A stretch of DNA of 18,955 nucleotides from NCBI GenBank assembly GCA_964385635.1, contig CAYLPU010000099.1, positions 1 to 18,955 of the forward strand, read 5' to 3'. The stretch comes from CAYLPU01 sp964385635. Its GTDB lineage: Bacteria > Chloroflexota > Anaerolineae > B4-G1. A program made the translations under genes and the position numbers. Positions within the stretch are counted from its first letter, which is position 1. Every line of letters begins with the position of its first letter. Positions 12,898-18,955 of the stretch are shown here, one piece after another. The notes beneath the pieces are model-generated. The model saw only the letters and a program-made list of their open reading frames with translations, made no database searches and had not been told where the DNA came from.

Positions 12898-14181
12898 ATG
12901 CTTGATATAACGCTCATTCGCGAACGGCCGGAACAAGTCCAAGAAGCGCTGCGAAGCCTCAACGCGAATCCGACCCAGGTAGACGACATTCTGCGACTGG
13001 ACTCACAGCGGCGCGAACTACTCCAGGAAGTCGAAGCACTCAGAGCCGAACGTAACCGTGTCTCCAAGGATATCGGCCGACTTCGGGACCAGGCCGAGCG
13101 GGATCAACTCATCGCCGAGATGCGCCAGGTGGGCGATCGCATCAGCGGGCTTGAGAGCCGGTTGCGCCAGGTCGAATCTCACCTCAAGACAGCAATGCTG
13201 GCGCTGCCTAACCTGCCGCACGTGAGTGTGCCCGTTGGCCCTGACGAGACACGCAACACCGTCGTGGGCGAGTGGGGAAAGCCTCGAGAGTTTGACTTCG
13301 AACCAGCACCTCACTGGGACCTGGGACCAGAACTGGGGATGCTCGATTTCGAGCGAGGAGTGAAACTCTCCGGCAGCCGCTTCTACATCCTGCGCGGGGC
13401 TGGAGCGCGGTTGCAACGAGCACTCATCGCCTGGATGTTGGATATGCACACCAGAGAGCATGGTTATATGGAGATCTATCCGCCCTTTGTCGTCAGGGAA
13501 GAATGTATGTGGGGCGCTGGGCAACTCCCTAAGTTCGCCGACAACATCTACCACGATGTCGAAGACAACCTGTGGCTGATCGGCACAGCCGAGATTCCGT
13601 TGACCAACTTGCATCGAGACGAGATTCTCGACGGCGACCACCTACCCTTGCGCTATGTAGCCTACAGCGCGTGTTTCCGCCGCGAGAAGATGAGCGCAGG
13701 GCGAGATGTGCGCGGCATCAAGCGCGGGCACCAGTTCGACAAGGTGGAGATGTATAAGTTCACCACACCAGAGACCAGTTACGACGAATTGGAGGCGATG
13801 GTTGAGGATGCGCAGGATGTCTGCCGCCGCCTGGACATCCCCCATCGGTTGGTACAGATGTGCACGGGCGATCTGGGCTTCACCGCGACCAAGAAGTACG
13901 ACATCGAGATGTGGGCACCAGGCTGCGGGGAGTGGCTGGAAGTAAGCAGCCTGAGCAACTGCGAGTCGTTCCAGGCACGACGGGCGAACATCCGCTACCG
14001 GCCAGAACCGAAGGCCAGGCCCCGCTTCGTCCACACGCTCAACGGATCCGGGTTGGCGTTGCCCCGGGTGATGATCTCGATTATGGAGAATTACCAGCAA
14101 GCGGACGGCAGCATCGTGGTCCCCGAGGTACTGCGGCCGTGGATGGGGGGCCTAGAGGTCATCAGCGGACAGGCAAATTGA
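12898..14181 (+). CDS. serS: Seryl-tRNA synthetase
   Basis: SerRS charges tRNA-Ser (and tRNA-Sec, the substrate precursor for SelA in this same window). The 427-residue protein opens MLDITLIRERPE, the standard family start, so ATG 12898 is chosen over the in-frame ATG at 12871; AAAAGGA is just upstream. Residues 30-100 form the long antiparallel coiled coil that binds the tRNA-Ser long variable arm. The catalytic domain has the TAEIPLTNLH motif, class II motif 2 ACFRREKMSAGRDVRGIKRGHQFDKVE, the serine-site WLEVSSLSNCESFQARR and motif 3 LNGSGLALPRVMISIMENYQ. Two tRNA-Ser genes follow immediately on the same strand. Confidence 0.97.
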   Translation: MLDITLIRERPEQVQEALRSLNANPTQVDDILRLDSQRRELLQEVEALRAERNRVSKDIGRLRDQAERDQLIAEMRQVGDRISGLESRLRQVESHLKTAMLALPNLPHVSVPVGPDETRNTVVGEWGKPREFDFEPAPHWDLGPELGMLDFERGVKLSGSRFYILRGAGARLQRALIAWMLDMHTREHGYMEIYPPFVVREECMWGAGQLPKFADNIYHDVEDNLWLIGTAEIPLTNLHRDEILDGDHLPLRYVAYSACFRREKMSAGRDVRGIKRGHQFDKVEMYKFTTPETSYDELEAMVEDAQDVCRRLDIPHRLVQMCTGDLGFTATKKYDIEMWAPGCGEWLEVSSLSNCESFQARRANIRYRPEPKARPRFVHTLNGSGLALPRVMISIMENYQQADGSIVVPEVLRPWMGGLEVISGQAN

Positions 14182-14206
14182 CAGTTGCCCGCTGGCGTGG
14201 TAGAAT
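14178..14206 (+). promoter_or_regulatory. Promoter of the tRNA operon, overlapping the serS stop
   Basis: Consensus TTGACA (14178-14183), 17-nt spacer, TAGAAT (14201-14206). The serS stop codon TGA (14179-14181) is part of the -35 box. Start near 14213, 25 nt before the first tRNA. Confidence 0.8.
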
Positions 14207-14237
14207 CTGGCACGTCGGGGGGAATCGCCCCGGAGCC

Positions 14238-14327
<90 letters not shown>

Positions 14328-14381
14328 CAAAAACGGAGCGGGAAAACGACGGCATAACAGGACAACAGAATAGCAGTACCC

Positions 14382-14474
14382 GGGGAGGTGCCAGAGTGGA
14401 CGATTGGGGCCGCCTGCTAAGCGGTTGTGGGGCTAATAACTCCACCCAGGGTTCGAATCCCTGCCTCCCCGCCA
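14382..14474 (+). tRNA. tRNA-Ser (anticodon GCU)
   Basis: Acceptor GGGGAGG (14382-14388) pairs with CCTCCCC (14464-14470), discriminator G, encoded CCA (14472-14474). The anticodon loop CTGCTAA gives GCT at 14416-14418, reading AGC/AGU. A long variable arm is present (TGTGGGGCTAATAACTCCAC region). 54 nt separate it from the previous tRNA and 5 nt from the next. Confidence 0.97.
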
Positions 14475-14479
14475 GCCTT

Positions 14480-14552
14480 GCCCTCGTGGCTCAGTGGATA
14501 GAGCGTCTGGTTGCGGACCAGAAGGTCGCAGGTTCGAATCCTGTCGAGGGTA
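14480..14552 (+). tRNA. tRNA-Arg (anticodon GCG)
   Basis: A 73-nt cloverleaf: acceptor GCCCTCG/CGAGGGT (first pair G-U), D-arm GCTCAGTGGATAGAGC, anticodon stem TCTGG/CCAGA around TTGCGGA with anticodon GCG, T-arm GCAGGTTCGAATCCTGT. CCA is not encoded (the sequence continues CTA). Anticodon GCG is unusual: bacteria normally use ACG, edited to ICG, for CGU/CGC/CGA. Confidence 0.93.
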
Positions 14553-14885
14553 CTAGAGACCGAATACCTGTTGTTGAGCCCTTCACCAACCGCTCGCACC
14601 GCCCGACCGCTAACCGTGACAAGGCCATCAGATTTCCAATGTGGTCTTGCCGGACTTTAATTCACCACCCCGCTTTCTTCGCCTGGACCGGCGGCGGTGG
14701 GCGAAGGATGCGAAGCGGTGTTCTGAACGAACTTGTCCTGAGTGGACCCGAAGGAGCCGAAGGGCGGGGGACTGTTCGTGATCAAGAAGCGTGGGGTAGT
14801 GAACGACCTGGACAGCGGCAGGCGCACGTTGGTGGAAGCGCTGCAGGCGGTGGAGAACGAATGCATAGAGTCCACAAATGTTGAC
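14553..14885. other. Spacer between the tRNA cluster and hicA; no gene recognised
   Basis: I see no supported gene or clear tRNA-operon terminator. The stretch 14719-14765 (CTTGTCCTGAG...CGAAGGAG) resembles a common dispersed repeat of environmental genomes of the type CTTGTCCTGAGCGGAGTC. A plus-strand frame starting around 14742 runs antisense into hicA and has no recognisable similarity. Confidence 0.5.
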
Positions 14886-15098
14886 TCAGAGCAGTTTCTT
14901 GAACTCCTCGACCGTCATCCCTGCGTCTTTGATAATTCCGCCCATTGTGAACGCATTAATCGGATTCGCGCGGGGAATGATGATAATTCGCTCGCCATCG
15001 GTCATTGAGATATGTTTGCCTTCGCGAACTACCCAGAAGCCTACCTTCTCAAACGCCTTTACAGCGCGGCGGTGGGGTACACCTGGAAGTTTTGGCAT
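14886..15098 (-). CDS. hicA: HicA-like mRNA interferase toxin
   Basis: HicA is a small dsRBD-fold toxin that cleaves mRNA; it is blocked by HicB. The 70-residue protein reads PKLPGVPHRRAVKAFEKVGF then REGKHISMTDGERIIIIPR, in which His29 is in the place of the catalytic His, followed by GGIIKDAGMTVEEFKKLL, the usual HicA helix and C-terminus. It starts 2 nt after the hicB stop, with no separate ribosome site visible, so translation is probably coupled. The key residues look intact. The antitoxin-first order (hicB then hicA) is one of the two known arrangements. Confidence 0.92.
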   Translation of the reverse strand: MPKLPGVPHRRAVKAFEKVGFWVVREGKHISMTDGERIIIIPRANPINAFTMGGIIKDAGMTVEEFKKLL

Positions 15099-15100
15099 AA

Positions 15101-15313
15101 TTAAATCGTCGCCTCATACACCGGCACCTCAACCAGGCGAGTGACTTTGTCTTTTACCAGTTCCTCGACCGTTGCCAGGTATGTCTCTATGGCATCTGCT
15201 ATGTTTTCAAGCGCCTCTTTTTCAGTTGCACCCTGAGACCAGCACCCCGGCAATCCAGGACACCAGACAGCATAGCCTTCATCAGTTTTCTCAAGTTTGA
15301 CTCTGTACTTCAT
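15101..15313 (-). CDS. hicB: HicB-like antitoxin
   Basis: A 70-residue protein with the partial RNase H-like HicB fold: KYRVKLEKTDEGYAVWCPGLPGCWSQGATEKEALENIADAIETYL, in which GYAVWCPGLPGCWSQG is the family signature. No DNA-binding domain follows, so autoregulation by this protein alone is unlikely. ATG 15313 has AGGAGG 7 nt upstream; the frame continues upstream to 15676 but that part shows no similarity and is low-complexity, so the longer form is rejected. It is followed by hicA. Confidence 0.93.
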   Translation of the reverse strand: MKYRVKLEKTDEGYAVWCPGLPGCWSQGATEKEALENIADAIETYLATVEELVKDKVTRLVEVPVYEATI

Positions 15314-15854
15314 CGAGAATCCTCCTACGATTACCTCATGACAAGCGGCGAATAGACACGCCAGCCGTTTCAGATACGTAGCCAGTTTTCCATAATGTCG
15401 CGCTGTCCGATGGTTAGCACCTCTGCATTGCTGTAGAAGGCAGCAGACACCCTCCCGCCTGCGTCTGGGCTGGCGACGTCGCCCTGCTACTTTCATCTTC
15501 CAACTCGACGGCGGGAGAGCACCCCTTGTTTTGCATTCCACGGCGTCTCTGCGCCGCCGTTGCTCTACGGCTAGGTTGCGTGTGGTGCCAAGTCGCGCCC
15601 TGAGTCTTTCGGCTATGCTCAAGATGCACATGCCGGAGGGCCACGTTGGGTTTGGGCTGAGGTGAGATAACGACAAAGCTCAGCTGCGTGGCGGGTGCAG
15701 GCAAGCACCTTGGCTGAGAGAGTACCTGCAAGCGTGTACGCGCCTTCGATTTACGGACCAGATAGCCACGTCAGCTGCAGCGGAGGTTAGCTCGCGCCCC
15801 CTCCACCCACAATCGTAGCCCCCGCACGCCCTGATAGTGGACTGCACCCAAGCC
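15314..15854. other. 540-nt region with no recognised gene
   Basis: Between hicB and the STAND pseudogene fragment I find no convincing coding frame on either strand. The frames are Arg/Pro-rich and unlike the neighbours. A stretch near 15700 (GGCTGAGAGAGTACC) superficially recalls a TPP riboswitch but lacks the other half. It may be decayed or transferred DNA. Confidence 0.5.
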
Positions 15855-16212
15855 TCACGGCAACATGACCAGCATCCTGCCGCTTGCAAACGCCCGCCGC
15901 ACGCGAAACCGGCCGCAAGCCAAACACCGAAAAACCAAGCCTAAAGCCACAGAGGCCTTGCCAAGGTGAGCTTTGAGATCGCGCAAGGCGTCTTCGCGGC
16001 CGATGACCATGGAGGGCAATGGCGGTGCACTGTCGGGCTCGGGTGCTGGGGGGATAGTAGGTTTTGGTGATTTTGTCTCGCCCGACGACATCGCCGCCAG
16101 CAGTGGTCTTGTCTCCCTCGACGATGTCGCCACCAGCGGTGATTTTGTCGCGGCCGGTGACGTCACCACCGATTGAGGTGTTGCCTTGGGTGTTTAGGTT
16201 GATGTTGTTTAT
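15855..16212 (-). pseudogene. Degraded N-terminus of a STAND (NB-ARC-type) protein
   Basis: From 16212 the minus strand reads INNINLNTQGNTSIGGDVTG and then three 12-residue repeats of the type GGDVVGRDKITA (about 16170-16060), a pattern often found before the NTPase of bacterial STAND proteins. In a second frame it continues APPLPSMVIGREDALRDLK, the linker that normally precedes the P-loop. Three defects are visible: the codon at the expected start is ATA although a perfect AAGGAG stands 8 nt upstream; a run of six C at about 16048 shifts the frame by one; and similarity ends after KAHLG near 15955, with a stop at 15855. It lies directly downstream of the TPR gene. Confidence 0.75.
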
Positions 16213-16269
16213 GGAATATACTCCTTGTTAGCTGGTTGGCACTTCGGATAACAGATTGGGAGGCGTGGG

Positions 16270-18063
16270 TTATTTCCAGAATTGCCACTTCTTGCTGGGC
16301 TGTGGTTCACCCTCATCTCTGGCGGCGTCTTTTTCGACGTTGGGGTAGTTGATTGCGCGTCCGTAGTCCACGGCAACTTGCTTCGCGGCGATGACACGGG
16401 CAAGATTCCGACTGGTCATAGCTTCGCCTCGCCGGTCGCCGATCTCACGGAAGATGGCAAGTGCCTTTTCGTAGAACTCAATGGCGCGGCGGGGGTCGCC
16501 TAAGTACCCGTAGGCACCGCCCAGGTTGCCCAGGGCGTTGCCTTCGCCTCGGCGGTCTCCTAGCTCGCGGGCGATGGCAAGGTGCTGTTCGCAGTATTCG
16601 ATGGCGCGTCGCCGGTCGCCCAAGGCGGTGTAGGCCACACTCAGGTTTTCCAGAGCTTGACCTTCACGTTGGCGGTCGCCGATCTCGCGGGCAATGGCAA
16701 GGCACTGTTCGGAGAACTGAATGGCGCGGCGGGGGTTGCCTCGGATATAGACATCGCCTAAATTGCCCAGTGCATCGCCTTCGCCTCGGCGGTCTCCTAT
16801 CTCCCGTGCGATGGCGAGTGACTGTTCGTAATACTCAATGGCGCGCGCCAAATCGCCTTGTTTTTGGTAGGCCAGGCCGAGATTCCGACTGTGGATGGCT
16901 TCCAGTTGGCGGACGCCAATCTCACGCAAGATGACAAGCGCCTTTTCGTAGAACTCGATGGCGCGGCGGAGGTTGCCTCGGACAAGGTAGACATTGCCTA
17001 AGTTGCCCAATACATTGCCTTCGCCTCTACGGTCACCGATTTCGCGGGCGATGGCAAGGCGCTGTTCGTAACACTCGATGGCGCGGCGGGGGTCGCCCAG
17101 GTTGCGGTAGGCGCTGCCCAGGTTGCCCAGGGCGTTGCCTTCACCATGGCGGTCGCCGATTTCGCGGGTGATGGTTAATTGTTGTTCGTAATACTCAATG
17201 GCGCGGCGGGGGTCGCCTAGCTCCCTGTAGGCGTTGCCTAGGTTGCCCAGGGCGTTGGCTTCGCCGCGACGGTCGCGCATCTCGCGGGCGATGTCAAGGC
17301 GCTGTTCGTAGCACTCCATGGCGCGGCGGGGGTCGCCCAGGGTGGCGTAGGCCAATCCCAGGTTGCCCAGGTGGGCGCCTTCGGCTCTGCGGTCGCCAAT
17401 CTCGCGTAAGATGACAAGCGCCTGTTGGTAGAACTCAATGGCGCGGCGAGGGTCGCCTAGTTCCCTGTAGGCGTTGCCTAGGTTGCCCAAGGTGTTCCCT
17501 TCGCCACGGCGGTCGCCGATCTTGTGAAAGATGACCAGTGCCTGTTCGTGGTACTTGACGGCACGGCGGTAGTCGCCCAAGTCGAAGTAGGCGCTGGCCA
17601 GGCTGCCCAGATTTGCCCCTTCGCCTTGGCGGTCGCCGATTTCGCGGATGATGGTAAGCGATTGCTCGTGACACTCGATGGCGCGGCGGGGGTCGCCTAG
17701 GGCGGTGTAGGCCGATCCCAGGTCGCCCAGGTGGGTGCCTTCGGCGACACGGTCTTTGAGACGCCGGGCGGCAGCGAGAGCTTCTTCAAGCCAGCGGATT
17801 CTCTCGCGTGGGTGCTGGCGCAGTTCGAGAGTCCAGAGGCCGACGCCGGGGTATTCACTGCACAGTTGGGCGGCGATGCTGTCTTGACCGGCATTGGCTG
17901 CGGCCCAGGCCCGCCCATGCTGGATCTGTCCCCACTTCTTATCAAACTTCTCCAGTCCACGCTTTAATGACTCACCTCCCTGCAAATAGAGTATGTTAGC
18001 TTCACGAAGTACAGCTTCATAGCGTTTGGCATGCAGTAGTTGGGTTTCACGTTGACTGCGCAT
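16270..18063 (-). CDS. TPR protein with eleven 40-residue repeats (C-terminal half of a split NB-ARC/TPR protein)
   Basis: A 597-residue soluble protein. Residues 1-107 are helical (ANILYLQGGESLKRGLEKF, LRQHPRERIRWLEEALAAARR), resembling the region that links NB-ARC and TPR in related proteins. Residues 108-546 hold eleven repeats with a 40-residue period, consensus near EGNALGNLGNAYRELGDPRRAI followed by EFYEQALAIAREIGDRRG; the ninth has 39. This is the longer, LGN/Pins-like TPR form, likely a ligand- or partner-sensing superhelix. The tail ends KKWQFWK. ATG 18063 is in the same frame as the NB-ARC gene, separated from it only by TGA and TCG, with GGAGGA 7 nt upstream, so it may be re-initiated or coupled. 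Confidence 0.93.
   Translation of the reverse strand: MRSQRETQLLHAKRYEAVLREANILYLQGGESLKRGLEKFDKKWGQIQHGRAWAAANAGQDSIAAQLCSEYPGVGLWTLELRQHPRERIRWLEEALAAARRLKDRVAEGTHLGDLGSAYTALGDPRRAIECHEQSLTIIREIGDRQGEGANLGSLASAYFDLGDYRRAVKYHEQALVIFHKIGDRRGEGNTLGNLGNAYRELGDPRRAIEFYQQALVILREIGDRRAEGAHLGNLGLAYATLGDPRRAMECYEQRLDIAREMRDRRGEANALGNLGNAYRELGDPRRAIEYYEQQLTITREIGDRHGEGNALGNLGSAYRNLGDPRRAIECYEQRLAIAREIGDRRGEGNVLGNLGNVYLVRGNLRRAIEFYEKALVILREIGVRQLEAIHSRNLGLAYQKQGDLARAIEYYEQSLAIAREIGDRRGEGDALGNLGDVYIRGNPRRAIQFSEQCLAIAREIGDRQREGQALENLSVAYTALGDRRRAIEYCEQHLAIARELGDRRGEGNALGNLGGAYGYLGDPRRAIEFYEKALAIFREIGDRRGEAMTSRNLARVIAAKQVAVDYGRAINYPNVEKDAARDEGEPQPSKKWQFWK
16426..17742 (-). repeat. 120-bp tandem repeat array encoding the TPRs
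   Basis: About eleven 120-bp units, strongly alike at DNA level (for example GGCGCGGCGGGGGTCGCC recurs on the plus strand), with one unit 3 bp shorter. Such homogeneity suggests recent duplication or gene conversion. Confidence 0.9.
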
Positions 18064-18066
18064 CGA

Positions 18067-18955
18067 TCATTCCTCCGGCGGGAACAGAGATTTGGCATGC
18101 ATAACCAGTAGAGCGTGCATTTGAAATAGGTCAGAGCCAATGGGTTCCAGCAAGCCCCGGGCAACCAACTCGCGCACGATAGGTTTGGGGTCTTCTACTT
18201 CCCAAACAGCCTGCATATCCTCCAGATCAAAGGTGGCAGGCTTGGGGGCGAAAACGCCCAAGTAGGCAAAGCATTCACGCATCTGCTCGTTCAGGCGTTC
18301 GGTGCTCTTTTGCAAAAGGACGGTTACTGTGGGGATGGTCTCATTCGCCAGGTCAACGCGGTCGGCGGGGGCTTTAGCTTCCAGCAGTCTGGCTCCTTCG
18401 CGAAGTTCGGCCAGCAGGTCGGTGACTTCAAAGCCGAAGCTGGCTTCGATGTTGAGCATGTGGCCGGCTACTTGTAGGGCCAGCGGCAAGCCTTCCAGTT
18501 CGCGGACAAGTTCCAGGGATGGATTGGGGTATTGGGCGACGACGGTGGGGGCCAGGGTTTGGAGCAGTTCAAGGGCTTTGTCGTCGGTCAGGATGGGCAA
18601 GCGGTAGATGTCGTTGGGTGTGGGAGCTAAGTCATTGGCTACGCTGTTGAGGCGGGTGGTGACGAGCATAGCACACCCGCGCCCACCCACTTTGAACGGC
18701 ATGGCATGTTCAGGCTCCCATACGTCGTCCACGATGAGGAGCATGCGCTTATTGCGCAGCAGGGCGGCCAACTGCGCTGAGGCTTCTTCCAGCGTGCGGG
18801 CGCGCAAGAGGTCCTCGGTGCCCAGGGCGCGGCCCCAGGTTGCCAGTTCGTTGAACAGGCTGGGGGTCGGGCTAAGTGAGGCCCACAGGACGCCGTCGGG
18901 AAAGGCGGCGTCAAGGTCAGGGTCGTGGGCGAGGGCGGCGGCGATAGTTGTTTTG
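18067..18955 (-). CDS. NB-ARC STAND ATPase (partial, N-terminus cut by window edge)
   Basis: Minus-strand frame open from the window edge to TGA 18067. It begins at the P-loop end (KTTIAAALAHDP), so the Gly-rich part of Walker A and any effector domain lie outside. Walker B is RMLLIVDDVWEP; the sensor strand is CAMLVTTRLN; GLPLALQVAGHML is the GLPL motif of NB-ARC domains; the winged-helix end reads FQMHALLVMHAKSL with a His like the MHD motif. STAND ATPases act as ATP-gated switches in apoptosis, plant immunity and bacterial anti-phage defence (Avs). Related proteins carry TPRs in the same chain; here TGA separates them. The effector, and so the function, cannot be seen. Confidence 0.92.
   Translation of the reverse strand, partial: KTTIAAALAHDPDLDAAFPDGVLWASLSPTPSLFNELATWGRALGTEDLLRARTLEEASAQLAALLRNKRMLLIVDDVWEPEHAMPFKVGGRGCAMLVTTRLNSVANDLAPTPNDIYRLPILTDDKALELLQTLAPTVVAQYPNPSLELVRELEGLPLALQVAGHMLNIEASFGFEVTDLLAELREGARLLEAKAPADRVDLANETIPTVTVLLQKSTERLNEQMRECFAYLGVFAPKPATFDLEDMQAVWEVEDPKPIVRELVARGLLEPIGSDLFQMHALLVMHAKSLFPPEE

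Noticed and set aside
12664..12942. Minus-strand 92-codon frame over the serS leader
   Set aside because: It crosses both promoters and the serS start and shows no similarity.
14742..15008. Plus-strand frame of 88 codons starting MDPKEPKGGG
   Set aside because: It runs antisense through most of hicA, has no good ribosome site and no recognisable similarity; hicA on the other strand is clear.
15314..15676. N-terminal extension of HicB to 191 residues
   Set aside because: The extra part is Arg/Pro-rich and unlike HicB, while ATG 15313 has a perfect ribosome site and gives the normal HicB length.
15690..15745. Possible TPP riboswitch (GGGTGC...CTGAGAGAGTACC)
   Set aside because: The second conserved half (TGAACCTGAT-type) is missing and no thiamine gene follows.
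16426..17742. CRISPR-like repeat array
   Set aside because: The period is 120 bp with no unique spacers and the frame is an open TPR protein.

Overview
The window is GC-rich bacterial chromosome, probably from an uncultured Chloroflexota (Anaerolineae-like) organism. The grounds are a secreted protein built from the FGYP...VQYFQRARMEWHPE modules common in that phylum, an NB-ARC/40-residue-TPR system of a kind common there, and short palindromic repeats inside genes. This placement is inference from gene style; no rRNA or marker phylogeny is available here.

Layout. (1) 1-5533, minus strand: read in transcription order, a clan-A glycoside-hydrolase-like protein with its own terminator, then a promoter and a compact run of selA (selenocysteinyl-tRNA synthase), a HicB-like remnant, an M24 aminopeptidase P-like peptidase, a MazE-like antitoxin, a MazF-like toxin that has lost its catalytic arginine, and tsaD (cut by the window edge). 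(2) 5643-9185, plus strand: an ABC-F ATPase with a hairpin leader, coaE, a GNAT-like protein and a two-helix membrane protein. (3) 9211-12457, minus strand: a shared bidirectional terminator, the secreted two-module protein, lysS and greA. (4) 12458-12897: a divergent control region with a 74-bp inverted repeat, a candidate minus-strand small RNA or attenuated leader, and two face-to-face promoters that share one -35 box. (5) 12898-14552, plus strand: serS followed by a tRNA operon, tRNA-Ser(UGA), tRNA-Ser(GCU) and tRNA-Arg(GCG), whose promoter -35 box contains the serS stop codon. (6) 14553-18955, minus strand: accessory DNA starting just after tRNA-Arg, with a HicBA toxin-antitoxin pair, a decayed STAND-protein N-terminus, and an NB-ARC ATPase and a TPR protein split by a single in-frame TGA.

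How it fits together. Most of the window is translation housekeeping: aminoacylation (lysS, serS), tRNA modification (tsaD), Sec-tRNA synthesis (selA), ribosome-associated ABC-F, transcript cleavage (greA) and CoA synthesis (coaE). Stress or defence modules (MazEF, HicBA, NB-ARC/TPR) are inserted into or placed beside these genes.

The most unusual items are the palindromes read in frame inside tsaD and the ABC-F gene, the R-to-C change in MazF within an operon with an essential gene, the divergent promoters sharing a -35 box, the split NB-ARC/TPR protein with a degraded second N-terminus beside it, and a tRNA-Arg with anticodon GCG. No complete novel system can be proven from this window alone.
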